Assembly: GCF_004912135.1 (NCBI RefSeq)
Contig: NZ_STGU01000004.1
Location: forward strand, 1-64,000
From: Rhizobium rosettiformans W3
Lineage (GTDB): Bacteria > Pseudomonadota > Alphaproteobacteria > Rhizobiales > Rhizobiaceae
Direction: 5' to 3'
DNA length: 64,000 nucleotides
Made by a program: the position numbers and the translations under genes. The notes under the pieces were generated by a model, which was given only the letters and a program-made list of their open reading frames with translations, was not told where the DNA came from and did no database searches. Position 1 is the stretch's first letter. Each line of letters begins with the position of its first letter. Of this stretch, positions 8,583 through 17,175 are shown piece by piece.

Positions 8583-10472
8583 TCATCTCGGCATCCCCTT
8601 CGGACGCAGGTGACGCTTGAGCGCGGCGATACGAAAGATCGCATTCGGCGCCCCGTAACCCCGATACCCGCGCCGCTCGACGATTTCGAAGAAGAAGCCC
8701 TCGCCATAGGTCGGTGAATAGAGCTGGAAATACTCGCCGGCATCATCGCGGTCATAGAGAATGTTAGCCGACTTCATTCGCTCGACGAGCGTGGGGTCGA
8801 GCCCGAAGCGGGCTTCTATGTCGTCGTAATAATTCGGCGAGATCACCAGGGACTGGAACCCTTTGTCGGCAAGCACAGCGGCCGTGGCGAAGATGTCTTC
8901 TGTCTCGAAGGCGATGTGCTGGATGCCCGAGCCAAAGGTCTCGGCGATGAAGCGGCCGGCCAGCGTGTTGCGGTTTTCAGCGCCGTTCAAGGTGATGCGC
9001 AGGCGCCCGTCCGGCGATTCGATCACCTGGCTTCGAACGAGCCCGGCCGGATCGATGATGTCGACCATCGGCGTCTTCTGGGCATCGAGCTGCGATGTGT
9101 AGAAAAGCAGCCAGGTCAGCATTTCCTCGTAGCGGGTCGTCTGGGCGATGTGGTCAATCCGGGTCAGGCCGATATCGACGGCCTTCTCCGGTCTCTCGTC
9201 GAGAGGCGTGAACTCTACGTCGAATATCCGCGCGAGCTCGCTCTTGCGGTCGAGGAAGTAGACGAGCCCTCCGCCGACCCCGCGGATCGCCGGGACCTGC
9301 ATTTCGCCCGGACCGACAGGCTGGTGAAAATCTTCCGCACCGAGTGCGAGCGCACGCCTATGGGCCTCTACCGCGTCATCGACCATGAGCCCGAAGGCAT
9401 AGGCATTGGCGCCATGGACGAGATAGGAGGCGTTGGCAAAGCCCTTCTCTTCCCTATTGATGACGAGGTTGATGTTCCCCTGCCGATAGAGGGTCACGGC
9501 TTTGGAGCGATGGCGGGCGATGGGCGCGAAGCCGAGAAGTGTGAAAAGGGCCTCGAGTTCTCGCTCCTCGTCCTCCCCCGCCGCAAACTCGATGAAGGCA
9601 ATGTCGGAGACCTTGGCACGCTCAGGCATCGCCGGCACGGGTATGCTGATCTTCGGCTCGGCCCGCGCCACCTGATCCATGAGGTTGACGAGAGAGCGAC
9701 GCCCATCGCGCGAGATCGCATCGGGTGAGCCGCCGCGAAATTGGTCGTTGAAGATTTCAAGCGACAGATAGCCGTTGTATCCGGTGGCCGCGATGGCCTG
9801 CATGAAGGCGGTGACGGCCAGGTCGCCTTCGCCCGGCATGTTGCGGAAATGGCGCGACCAATAGAGGAGATCCATCTCGATCAGCGGCGCGTCCGCAAGC
9901 TGCACGATGAAGATGCGATCGCCGGGGATCGAGCGGATCGAGTTCAGCTCGATTTTCCGAGACAGGGTGTGGAAGCTGTCGAGGATCAGGCCGATGCTGG
10001 GGTGGTCGGCTCGCCGCACAATCTCCCAGGCGTCGCGATGATCACTGATATGCCGGCCCCAGGCGAGCGCCTCGTAGCCCACCCGCAAACCGCGGCGGGC
10101 CGCACGTTCGCCAAGTGCATGGAAATCCTCGGCAGCGCGGTCGATCCCGCCCAGTGCGACCGGAGAGGTGTTCGAGCAGATCAGCATCAGATCCGTGCCG
10201 AGCTCGGCCATCAGATCGAACTTGCGCTCTGCCCGGTCGAAATTGCGAGACCGGAACGGCTCCGGCATGCCTTCGAAATCGCGAAACGGCTGGAACAGGG
10301 ATACGGCCAGCCCGTGATCGCGAACCATCTGTCCGACCTCTGCAGGAGAGCGGTCGAATGTCAGGAAATCGTTTTCGAAGATCTCGACGGCATCAAAGCC
10401 GGCACGCGCGATGGCGCAGAGCTTTTCCTCGAATTCACCGCTGATGGAAACGGTCGCAATCGACGTCTTCAT
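8583..10472 (-). CDS. 3-dehydroshikimate dehydratase / 4-hydroxyphenylpyruvate dioxygenase-like fusion (QsuB/AroZ type)
   Basis: 629 aa, two domains. Residues about 1-280 form a sugar-phosphate-isomerase/AP-endonuclease-2 TIM barrel (MKTSIATVSISGEFEEKL, GFDAVEIFEND, GYNGYLSLEIFND), the part that dehydrates 3-dehydroshikimate to protocatechuate in QsuB-like enzymes. Residues about 290-629 are two VOC modules resembling HPPD, with candidate metal ligands in HIAQTTRY, HIAFETED and the terminal FFFEIVERRGYRGYG. ATG 10472 is preceded by GGAGGTGCGC; the open frame continues upstream without similarity. It is read from the aroE promoter side and would turn the product of the neighbouring dehydrogenase into a protocatechuate substrate for ring cleavage. 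No protocatechuate dioxygenase gene is in the window. The role of the HPPD-like half is uncertain in all such fusions. Confidence 0.88.
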   Translation of the reverse strand: MKTSIATVSISGEFEEKLCAIARAGFDAVEIFENDFLTFDRSPAEVGQMVRDHGLAVSLFQPFRDFEGMPEPFRSRNFDRAERKFDLMAELGTDLMLICSNTSPVALGGIDRAAEDFHALGERAARRGLRVGYEALAWGRHISDHRDAWEIVRRADHPSIGLILDSFHTLSRKIELNSIRSIPGDRIFIVQLADAPLIEMDLLYWSRHFRNMPGEGDLAVTAFMQAIAATGYNGYLSLEIFNDQFRGGSPDAISRDGRRSLVNLMDQVARAEPKISIPVPAMPERAKVSDIAFIEFAAGEDEERELEALFTLLGFAPIARHRSKAVTLYRQGNINLVINREEKGFANASYLVHGANAYAFGLMVDDAVEAHRRALALGAEDFHQPVGPGEMQVPAIRGVGGGLVYFLDRKSELARIFDVEFTPLDERPEKAVDIGLTRIDHIAQTTRYEEMLTWLLFYTSQLDAQKTPMVDIIDPAGLVRSQVIESPDGRLRITLNGAENRNTLAGRFIAETFGSGIQHIAFETEDIFATAAVLADKGFQSLVISPNYYDDIEARFGLDPTLVERMKSANILYDRDDAGEYFQLYSPTYGEGFFFEIVERRGYRGYGAPNAIFRIAALKRHLRPKGMPR

Positions 10473-10603
10473 GCGCACCTCCGCAGAGGAAGGCAGATGC
10501 GCCGCAGCTGGAATGTTCTGCGCTGCCTGCGAAGAGGTAGGCCGGAAAGCGGCGATCCTTCGCGTGCTGCCCGGGAGCGCAGGATGTCGATACGGCCGAA
10601 CAT
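10469..10603 (-). CDS. Possible 44-aa leader ORF coupled to the dehydratase gene
   Basis: An open frame from ATG 10603 has a strong ribosome site (GGGAGGAG, 6 nt spacing) and ends in a TGA that overlaps the ATG of the dehydratase gene (ATGA). The peptide MFGRIDILRSRAAREGSPLS... is Arg-rich and has no recognisable family. The strong SD and exact stop/start overlap favour real translation, possibly only to couple translation of the large gene. The low-complexity basic composition is also what an arbitrary GC-rich frame gives, so coding is unproven. Confidence 0.4.
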   Translation of the reverse strand: MFGRIDILRSRAAREGSPLSGLPLRRQRRTFQLRRICLPLRRCA

Positions 10604-10696
10604 GTCTTTCTCCTCCCTGCCGCGACGGGCTACCAGTTCCAGTCATCACGGGCATCGAGTTCAATGTCCGCGAATCTCAAATGCACGTTCCTCGCC

Positions 10697-11584
10697 TCAA
10701 GCCGTTTCAGGCAGCCGCAGGGGACCTGGTTGTGTCAGGTCTGCGAAATGGCGAAGCATGCGGTGAACATCGGGCTCAAGGCCCGTAAACAGCGAAAAGG
10801 CGCCGACGGCCTGGAAGACGGCCATGCCTCCTCCGTTTGCCACACGGCATCCGCGCTGGCGCGCGGCCTGCAGCAGCGCTGTCTCCAAGGGGAAGTAGAC
10901 CACCTCGGCGACCCAGAGACCCGGATGCAACAGCTCGGCCGGCAATGGCATGCCGGGATGCTTGTCCATGCCCATTGGCGTGGCGTGGACGAGGCCTGTC
11001 GCGCCGTTGAGCACAGCCTGCAGATCGGTCGCGACGGTGACCGACGCTTCCGGAAAATTCCGCGCCATCAGCGAGGCGAGGTCCGAAGCTTTGGCCGGAT
11101 CGATATCGAAAACAGCAAGCGAACGCGCGCCCATTGCGAGCACGGCATAGGCTGTCGCTGCACCGGCGCCGCCTGCACCGATCTGTACCACCGCGGACAG
11201 GTCCGCATCGGGAAGCTGTCGCTTGAAACCCTCGGCAAAGCCCCACCAGTCGGTGTTGTGGCCCATGCGTCTTCCGTTGCGCAGAACCACGGTGTTGACC
11301 GCGCCCAGCTTGCGGGCATCCTCCGAGATCTCGGTGAGCAGGGGCAGGATTTTCTGTTTGCAGGGATAGGTGATGTTGAGACCGCAGAACCCTTGCGCCT
11401 CCGCCTCGGCGACAAGCATCTCAAGGTCATCGGGCCCGAGCTTGCGTTCATTGAGATCGATGAGGTCGTAGCGATAGTCGACTCCCTGGGCCTCGCCCTC
11501 GCGCATATGCATGGCAGGTGTCAGCGAGCGCTGAATGCCGAACCCGATCAGTCCGGCGCGCAGGATGTCGCGCGTCTGCGTCAT
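10697..11584 (-). CDS. Shikimate/quinate 5-dehydrogenase (AroE/QsuD family)
   Basis: 295 aa. NAD(P)-dependent oxidation of shikimate to 3-dehydroshikimate, or of quinate to 3-dehydroquinate. The substrate domain has GFGIQRSLTPAMHMREG (residues about 14-30; the usual S-x-S is S-x-T), catalytic Lys in NITYPCKQKILPLL and Asp in MGHNTDWWGF. The nucleotide motif is GAGGAGAATAYAVLAMG. The Thr in place of the second Ser has been associated with quinate use in some quinate/shikimate dehydrogenases, so a catabolic rather than biosynthetic role fits. GGGAGGTGAC precedes ATG 11584. It is first in an aroE-leader-dehydratase operon and divergent from the TetR gene across the 11657 palindrome. Confidence 0.9.
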   Translation of the reverse strand: MTQTRDILRAGLIGFGIQRSLTPAMHMREGEAQGVDYRYDLIDLNERKLGPDDLEMLVAEAEAQGFCGLNITYPCKQKILPLLTEISEDARKLGAVNTVVLRNGRRMGHNTDWWGFAEGFKRQLPDADLSAVVQIGAGGAGAATAYAVLAMGARSLAVFDIDPAKASDLASLMARNFPEASVTVATDLQAVLNGATGLVHATPMGMDKHPGMPLPAELLHPGLWVAEVVYFPLETALLQAARQRGCRVANGGGMAVFQAVGAFSLFTGLEPDVHRMLRHFADLTQPGPLRLPETA

Positions 11585-11656
11585 GTCACCTCCCGTTATC
11601 GAAGCCCCGGCATTCGCAGGGCCTCAGGCCTCCCAACCTGAACAAGACGATAATGT

Positions 11657-11670
11657 ACTAACTAGTTAGT
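11657..11670. promoter_or_regulatory. Perfect 14-bp palindrome, probable TetR operator (ACTAACTAGTTAGT)
   Basis: ACTAACTAGTTAGT is fully self-complementary and lies between aroE (start 11584, minus) and the TetR gene (start 11760, plus), the classical place for a TetR autoregulatory operator. It shares both ACTAAC and GTTAGT half sites with 7785-7798, linking the TRAP operon to the same regulator. Confidence 0.75.
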
Positions 11671-11759
11671 GTCAATGGTAGCTAGCTTGAAGCGCGATGG
11701 CGAGACCACTATGAACGGAGAGCGCGCCGCGTCGATGAGACCTGCAGCCGCGATCGGGG

Positions 11760-12416
11760 ATGGAGCAGATGGCAAAAACGGCGAGGGAAACGCGTAGGAA
11801 CGACCCTGAGCGCACGCGTGAAGACATCCTGGATGTCGCAACCGAGGAGTTTTCTGAACTCGGCCTGTCGGGCGCCCGCGTCGACCAGATCGCGGAAAAG
11901 ACCCGCACCTCCAAGCGCATGATCTATTACTACTACGGCAGCAAGGAGGGGCTGTATCTGGCTGTGCTGGAGAAGGCCTACCGCAAGATCCGATCGCTCG
12001 AAGCCGATCTTCAACTGGCCGAATTGCCGCCGGAAGAAGCGCTGCGCCGGCTGATCAGCACGACCTTCGACCACGACGAGCAGAACCCGGACTTCGTCCG
12101 GCTGGTCAGCATCGAAAACATCCACCACGCGATGCATATGAAGCGATCGAGCGAGATTGCCGACCTCAATATCTCCGTCATCCGCACCATCCAGGACATC
12201 ATCGATCGCGGACTTCAGACGGGCGCCTTCAAGCGCCGCGCCGACGCGATCGATGTGCATATGCTCATCAGCGCGTTTTGCTTTTTTCGCGTGTCCAACC
12301 GCTACACCTTCGGCACGATTTTCAAGCGCGACCTCTCGGAGCCGCCCCTCTATTCGCGCCACAAGTCGATGATCACGGAAGCCGTGCTCGGTTATCTCCG
12401 CTGCGTTGAGGAATGA
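11760..12416 (+). CDS. TetR/AcrR-family transcriptional regulator
   Basis: 218 aa. N-terminal HTH at about residues 15-65 (TREDILDVATEEFSELGLSG, ARVDQIAEKT, SKRMIYYYYGSKEGLY), followed by a helical ligand domain. TetR proteins repress divergent genes and are released by small ligands; here the divergent aroE-dehydratase operon is the obvious target, with the palindrome 11657-11670 as operator. An alternative start at the second Met (11769) is possible because neither start has an ideal ribosome site. The closest functional parallel is a quinate/shikimate/protocatechuate-sensing repressor, but the ligand is inferred from context. Confidence 0.93.
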   Translation: MEQMAKTARETRRNDPERTREDILDVATEEFSELGLSGARVDQIAEKTRTSKRMIYYYYGSKEGLYLAVLEKAYRKIRSLEADLQLAELPPEEALRRLISTTFDHDEQNPDFVRLVSIENIHHAMHMKRSSEIADLNISVIRTIQDIIDRGLQTGAFKRRADAIDVHMLISAFCFFRVSNRYTFGTIFKRDLSEPPLYSRHKSMITEAVLGYLRCVEE

Positions 12417-12444
12417 AGCACGGCAGACACCCCCGTCAGAGCGG

Positions 12445-12954
12445 TCATTCGAACGCCAGATCGACGAGATGATCCCAGGGGCCACCGCGATAGGCCCAAA
12501 GCTGCAAGCCCGTGATTGCAATCGAGTAAATTTGGAAACCGGCACTGAGGCGCGCATGAAGCGCGTCGGCCGCTGCCCTTGAAGCCTTGTTTTGAATGGT
12601 GACATGCGGCCGCCATGGCTGCATGTCCTGCGACCCGAGCCAGGCCACGAACCGCGCCCGAAGCTCTCCACGCACGGCCTGCAATTCCTGACTCGAGATG
12701 GAGAAAGCGACGCCAGCGCCAAGATGGCGAAGCCCGCTGACCTCCGCATCAATTCTTGGTGTTTGTCCTGCCACTTGCGCCAGATCGCTGCGGATTTGAG
12801 CTTCATACTCTCCAGGCAGTCGGTGAAACATCGTCAGATGCGCCGAGAGGAAGTTTCGATCGGCGGGAAAATGCTCTGCCCGCAACAGGTTGAAAGGCGC
12901 AAGGTCGCCTGCCGCAACCTGCGCCGTCAGAATGAGCGGTTTGTCGGTCTTCAC
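12445..12954 (-). CDS. 2'-5' RNA ligase / 2H phosphoesterase superfamily protein
   Basis: 169 aa with the two hallmark H-x-T-x motifs: HLTM near residue 39 and HVTI near residue 117, about 78 residues apart, as in the LigT/2H fold. These enzymes open cyclic phosphates or join RNA ends with 2'-5' linkage; the physiological substrate is unknown. The start is GTG 12954, whose last two bases plus A form the stop of the preceding gene (GTGA), so it is translationally coupled to the 118-aa unknown. It converges with the TetR gene. Confidence 0.87.
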   Translation of the reverse strand: MKTDKPLILTAQVAAGDLAPFNLLRAEHFPADRNFLSAHLTMFHRLPGEYEAQIRSDLAQVAGQTPRIDAEVSGLRHLGAGVAFSISSQELQAVRGELRARFVAWLGSQDMQPWRPHVTIQNKASRAAADALHARLSAGFQIYSIAITGLQLWAYRGGPWDHLVDLAFE

Positions 12955-13307
12955 TCCCGCTCCTTCCCCTTCTCATCGGTCTCGATTTGAGCGAACCAGT
13001 CGGCATAGGGCGTGTTTTTCGCCATGTGCCGGTTGAAGTCCGGTTGACCATCATACCACCAGACGGGCCCTCGCTCACCCAGAGCGATCTTGGCGTCGTT
13101 CACCTCTTGGCGTGCGACAGCGGTCGCCTGAGGATCGCCTTTCGCCTGGCGGACCGCATTGCGCGCCGCCATCAGCGTCTTCGCCAGACGCTGTCTGAGA
13201 TCGCTGGCCAGAGCCGGATTGCTCTTGCGCCAGAGGCGACCGCGGACGACGAAATAACGGCCATCGGGCGTTTCAGGATAGGGCGGATGCTTGGAGTGCT
13301 CAGTCAT
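12951..13307 (-). CDS. Conserved hypothetical protein (118 aa)
   Basis: No named domain recognised. The protein opens with PDGRYFVVRGRLWRKSNPAL, has a helical Lys/Arg/Ala-rich middle (residues about 35-75) and ends with GERGPVWWYDGQPDFNRHMA and NTPYADWF. From memory this pattern recurs in many soil proteobacteria as an uncharacterised family. It contains no signal peptide or membrane segment. Both ends overlap neighbours by 4 nt: ATGA with the exonuclease stop and GTGA with the 2H phosphoesterase start. It therefore forms a tight trio with two nucleic-acid enzymes and might have a nucleic-acid-related role (inference). Confidence 0.85.
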   Translation of the reverse strand: MTEHSKHPPYPETPDGRYFVVRGRLWRKSNPALASDLRQRLAKTLMAARNAVRQAKGDPQATAVARQEVNDAKIALGERGPVWWYDGQPDFNRHMAKNTPYADWFAQIETDEKGKERE

Positions 13308-14050
13308 CGCAACTGCCGTTGTGCGGGCTCCAGGTCCTCGCGCTCCTGCCGTTCATCGCGCCTTGCCAGTTCCGTCCTCGCACTGAATCTGATGTCGGCG
13401 TCCCGGTCCTGAAGATAGGCGGTGAGCGCTTCGCTGCTCAAACGCTCCCAGCTTTTTCCGCGATCCGGGCCGGCAGGCACGCGGGGAAGAAGCCCGGGCT
13501 CCGCACTCCAGGCCAGAAGCTCTTCGAGCGACGCCGCGTTGAGCTGGTCGCGAAGGTGGTGCGCCGTGACATAGGCATCCGGCATGGCCCGGTGCGCCGG
13601 CAGTCCGATCTCATGCACCAGCCCTTCGGGCATACGCTGATAGCGCAGCATCTGGTTGGAGAACCGGGGCAAGTCCGGCCAGACCCGCAAGGCACATTTC
13701 CAGGTGCAGATCCACGGAAGCCCACCGGTGAGGCGAGGGGTGCAATACCGCTGCTCGAAGGCGGCACGATGGGCGGCGAGCGCGACAATCTCCTCGTCGG
13801 GCCGCAGGATCTCCGGCGCCAGATCCTTCCAATAGGGTGCGTCTTTCACATGCGCATCGAGGATATGGTGGATCGCCATGGTCTCCGGTGAGATGGGTCG
13901 TCCAGGGTTGACGAACCGCGCACCGCGCTGCTCGCTAAGCATCCAGCGTCCGTCACGCAGAATCACATCCTGCCAGCCGATCTCGCAGACATCGTTCGCA
14001 CCGTTCCCGGCGGTTTCCAGATCAATGACGCGGATGCGTTTCTCAGACAC
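13304..14050 (-). CDS. DnaQ-like 3'-5' exonuclease family protein
   Basis: 248 aa from GTG 14050. The N-terminus IRVIDLETAGNG holds the Exo I D-x-E motif; HRAMPDAYVTAHHLRD holds the Exo III H-x4-D pair. An Exo II-type block lies around PEILRPDEEIVALAAHRAAF. Together these are the DEDDh residues of an RNase T/DnaQ exonuclease. The C-terminal ~50 residues (EALTAYLQDRDADIRFSART) are an Arg/Glu-rich helical tail. GAGGAG lies 10 nt upstream of GTG; the frame is open further upstream but without similarity. It is the first gene of the coupled trio, which suggests RNA or DNA end processing. Whether it acts on RNA or DNA is unknown. Confidence 0.8.
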   Translation of the reverse strand: MSEKRIRVIDLETAGNGANDVCEIGWQDVILRDGRWMLSEQRGARFVNPGRPISPETMAIHHILDAHVKDAPYWKDLAPEILRPDEEIVALAAHRAAFEQRYCTPRLTGGLPWICTWKCALRVWPDLPRFSNQMLRYQRMPEGLVHEIGLPAHRAMPDAYVTAHHLRDQLNAASLEELLAWSAEPGLLPRVPAGPDRGKSWERLSSEALTAYLQDRDADIRFSARTELARRDERQEREDLEPAQRQLR

Positions 14051-14227
14051 CAGTCGGTTTTCTCCTCGCCTGTCCGGGCCAGGGTTCGAAGCCGCGCTCG
14101 TGTGGCGATGGCGGCTGCTTCCATCAGGCGGGAAGGGTATCCCGGACAGTCCCTTCAAGGATGGCGTTGTTGGCGGCAAAGGCAAGGGCGTGGCTGTGTC
14201 CGCCCGCAGAGAGCTCTCGCCATTGTC

Positions 14228-15541
14228 TCAAGAGCCCTCATGCGAGGCGGGACCCTGTAGCCCGGGTGGCGGCGTCCCTTCATCCGGATCCCGGCCTCGG
14301 CTCTTGTCGAGGAGCCGCATGATCGGGGTAACGGTCAGGCCGTGCAGAAGAATGGACAACAGCACCACGAGCCCGACGATTGCCCATAATCGTTCGGCAC
14401 CTTCGACAGGCATGTGGTTGAGGCCATAGGCGAGATAATAGAAGGAACCCACACCCCGGATGCCGAAGAAGGCGAGCGTGAGCTTTTCGCTCGTGGAGGC
14501 TTTCAGGCCGAAGAGACCGATCAGACCCGCGATCGGCCGCACCACAAGCAGGATCGCCACGGCGATGCCCACATCGATCAATCCAAGCGGAGCCAGAAGG
14601 CCGCTGACAAGCGCGCCACCGAACAGCACCAGCAGGATCATCATGGCGAGCCGTTCCATCTGCTCGGTGACATCATGCATTTCCCGGTGAAAGTCGTGCT
14701 GCCGGTGGGCGTGCCGCAAGGTCAATGCTGTGACGAAGACCGCCAGGAACCCATAGCATTCGATGAGCTCTGTAAGGCCGTAGGAGACGAAGGTCGCGGC
14801 GATGGCGATCAGCCCGTCGCCGGTCTGTGCAAGCTTCGTGTCTGCCGGCATTTGAAAAGTCAGCCAGCCGAACAACCTGCCGATCAGCCATCCACCCAGT
14901 GTGCCTGCACCAACTTCCCAGAGAACGCTGTGAAAGACCCATTTTCCCAGCCAGGGGTCACCATTGGCGACGGAAAGGCTGAGAAGAATTGCGAGGTTCA
15001 CGAAGGGAAAGGCCAACCCGTCATTCAGGCCGGCCTCGGAGGTCAGCCCGAACCTGACCTCGTCCTCCTGTCCCGATTTCGGCGGTCCCACCTGAACGTC
15101 TGCCGCAAGAACCGGATCTGTCGGCGCCAGACTGGCAGCCAGTAACAATGCGATCGGCAGCGAGAAGCCCAACCCCCAGATCCCAAGAACCGTAATCGCG
15201 CCAATGCTGAGAGGCATGGTGATGGCCAGAAGTCGCCACGTCACGTTCCAACGCCGCCAGCTGAACACCCGGTCGAGTTTCAGCCCTGCTCCCATCAGCG
15301 CGATGATGACCACGAATTCGGTGAAGCGTTCTGTGATATGCGGATAGCTTAGAGGCAGCGGCTGGTCGGACACCTGCGGGACCAGGAAGAGTGCGGCGCC
15401 AAGGCAGACGCAAACGATGGGCAGGGAGAGCGGTAGGCGCCGCAGCGCCAATGGCAGCCAGGCGACAAGCGCGATCAGAAAGCCGAACCCGGTGAGAACC
15501 AGGATGTAAGGGTCGGGCGACCACTCCGTGAGATCCATCAT
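14228..15541 (-). CDS. Cation/proton antiporter (CPA1, NhaP-type)
   Basis: 437 aa with about 12 hydrophobic segments. Inner-membrane Na+(K+)/H+ exchanger for pH and salt homeostasis. The ion-binding region LLAASLAPTDPVLAADVQVG corresponds to the conserved A-x-D-P-V/ASDPV block, and TSEAGLNDGLAFPFV to the (S/N)E-x-x-x-N-D-G motif of CPA1 exchangers. The C-terminus is short and lacks a TrkA domain. Monocistronic by spacing. ATG 15541 is followed at once by a second ATG; either could start. Confidence 0.9.
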   Translation of the reverse strand: MMDLTEWSPDPYILVLTGFGFLIALVAWLPLALRRLPLSLPIVCVCLGAALFLVPQVSDQPLPLSYPHITERFTEFVVIIALMGAGLKLDRVFSWRRWNVTWRLLAITMPLSIGAITVLGIWGLGFSLPIALLLAASLAPTDPVLAADVQVGPPKSGQEDEVRFGLTSEAGLNDGLAFPFVNLAILLSLSVANGDPWLGKWVFHSVLWEVGAGTLGGWLIGRLFGWLTFQMPADTKLAQTGDGLIAIAATFVSYGLTELIECYGFLAVFVTALTLRHAHRQHDFHREMHDVTEQMERLAMMILLVLFGGALVSGLLAPLGLIDVGIAVAILLVVRPIAGLIGLFGLKASTSEKLTLAFFGIRGVGSFYYLAYGLNHMPVEGAERLWAIVGLVVLLSILLHGLTVTPIMRLLDKSRGRDPDEGTPPPGLQGPASHEGS

Positions 15542-15614
15542 CTCGGCTCAACGGGAAGAAGCGGCTTTTGATCCCATGCGCTTCGCGCATGCGGCCCGTG
15601 ACCACGCAAAAAAC

Positions 15615-15643
15615 AAAGCCCCGGAGCAGTTGTCCGGGGCTTT
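15615..15643 (-). terminator. Rho-independent terminator of the MFS gene
   Basis: A 10-bp perfect stem AAAGCCCCGG/CCGGGGCTTT with a 9-nt loop. On the minus strand it is followed closely by a T run (GTTTTTTG), and it lies about 38 nt after the MFS stop codon. It separates that gene from the antiporter gene. Confidence 0.85.
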
Positions 15644-15680
15644 GGTCACTTCCTTGGCAGTTGTTTGTCTCGCCGCCTTC

Positions 15681-17015
15681 TCAGTCCTGGCCCTTCGGCT
15701 GCAGCGCGATCTGGCGCGCAAGCGCGAGCGAAATCAGCGTGCAGACAGCGCCGGACAGGAGGTAGAGTCCGGCCGCAAAGAGACCGAACCAGGTCGACAG
15801 CAGAAGTGCCGCGAGAGGCGCAAATCCCGCACCGAACATCCACGACAGAGCAGACACCATGGCCGATGCGGTATAGCGGTTGCGCCGGTCGAAGAGTGAG
15901 GCGATGGTGCCTGACGACTGGGCAAAGTTGAAGCCCAGCACGATGAAGCCGACCATCATGTAGATAACGACACCGGTCTCGCCCCCGTTGAGCAACAGGG
16001 GGGCCGTCAGCGCGAAGGCGCCGATCGCCCAGGCTCCCCAGACGAGGATCTTTTCGCGGCCGATCCGGTCGGACAGCCAACCGGAAAAGAGCATGGCAAG
16101 CACACCCACGGCAGCGCCGGCCGCTTCGATCAGAAGGAAGGTGCCAGGCGCCTCATCCGTGTAGAGGAAGATCCAGGACAGGGGGAAAACGGTGACCATG
16201 TGGAACATGGCAAAGCTCGCCAGCGGCACGAAGACGCCGAGCAGCACCGTGCGTCCGTCCTGCGACAAGGTGGCGCGCAGGCTCGTAGGTGTCAGCTCAT
16301 TCGTCTCGAACAGTTCCTTGAACTCCGGCGTGTCGACGATGCGAAGCCGCGCAAAAAGCGCCACCACATTGATCGCGAAGGCAACAAAGAAGGGATAGCG
16401 CCAGCCCCAGTCGAGGAAGTCGGCTGCCGACAGCGTCATGACCAGATAGGCGAAGAGCACGGCCGCGACCGCCAGTCCGACGACGGCACCGAGCTGCGGG
16501 ACCATGGCGTAGAAGCCACGGCTGTCTTTGGACGCCGTGATCGCGAGCAGCGGTGCGAGACCGTCCCACGTGCCGCCCAGGGCCAGACCCTGTCCGATGC
16601 GCAGAAGGGCCAGCATCGCGATCGCCCACCATCCCGCGGTCTCGTAGGAGGGCACGAGGCCCATCGCAACCGTCGATGTCCCGAGCAGGAACAGCGCCAC
16701 GGTCAGCTTCGTCACGCGACCATGGCGGCGGTCGAGCATGGTAAACAGCACTGTTCCCAATGGGCGCGCCACGAAGGCGAGTGCCACGAGCACAAAGGAC
16801 CACAGTGTGCCGGTCAGCGGATCGAGAAACGGGAAGATGCGCGCCGGGAAGACGATGACCGAGGCGATGGCGAAGACGAAGAAATCGAAGAATTCGGACG
16901 TGCGGCCAATGATGACGCCGACAGCGATATCGGAAGGGGAAACGTGATGATCGTCTTCAGACGTCGTGCGCCCCTTCTGGGCGGTGGGAGATGTAGAACC
17001 GGTCAGGCTCGCCAT
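15681..17015 (-). CDS. MFS transporter, metabolite:H+ symporter-like
   Basis: 444 aa, 12 predicted membrane spans. Features of the MHS branch of the major facilitator superfamily: GRTSEFFDFFVFAIAS near the N-terminus, FVARPLGTVLFTMLDRRHGR (the loop 2-3 motif R-P-x-G and D-R-x-G-R) and SGWLSDRIGREKILVWG, the repeat of that motif in the second half. Substrate unknown; members carry organic acids, osmolytes or sugars. Divergent from cyoA and followed by a good terminator. Its position beside the quinol-oxidase operon recurs in Rhizobiaceae, by my recollection, but the functional link is not known. Confidence 0.9.
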   Translation of the reverse strand: MASLTGSTSPTAQKGRTTSEDDHHVSPSDIAVGVIIGRTSEFFDFFVFAIASVIVFPARIFPFLDPLTGTLWSFVLVALAFVARPLGTVLFTMLDRRHGRVTKLTVALFLLGTSTVAMGLVPSYETAGWWAIAMLALLRIGQGLALGGTWDGLAPLLAITASKDSRGFYAMVPQLGAVVGLAVAAVLFAYLVMTLSAADFLDWGWRYPFFVAFAINVVALFARLRIVDTPEFKELFETNELTPTSLRATLSQDGRTVLLGVFVPLASFAMFHMVTVFPLSWIFLYTDEAPGTFLLIEAAGAAVGVLAMLFSGWLSDRIGREKILVWGAWAIGAFALTAPLLLNGGETGVVIYMMVGFIVLGFNFAQSSGTIASLFDRRNRYTASAMVSALSWMFGAGFAPLAALLLSTWFGLFAAGLYLLSGAVCTLISLALARQIALQPKGQD

Positions 17016-17175
17016 AACGCGTGCTCACTTTCTGGCTTGAACGGGGCGAACCTGCATGGGGGGAATGCACTCCGCGCCTCAGTCTAACATGGCGCAAAGC
17101 GATGCCGCAGCTGCGGCCAAATTGACAGGTGACAAATTGTCGTATGTGCTGCACCGCAAAACCCAACTAACTACC

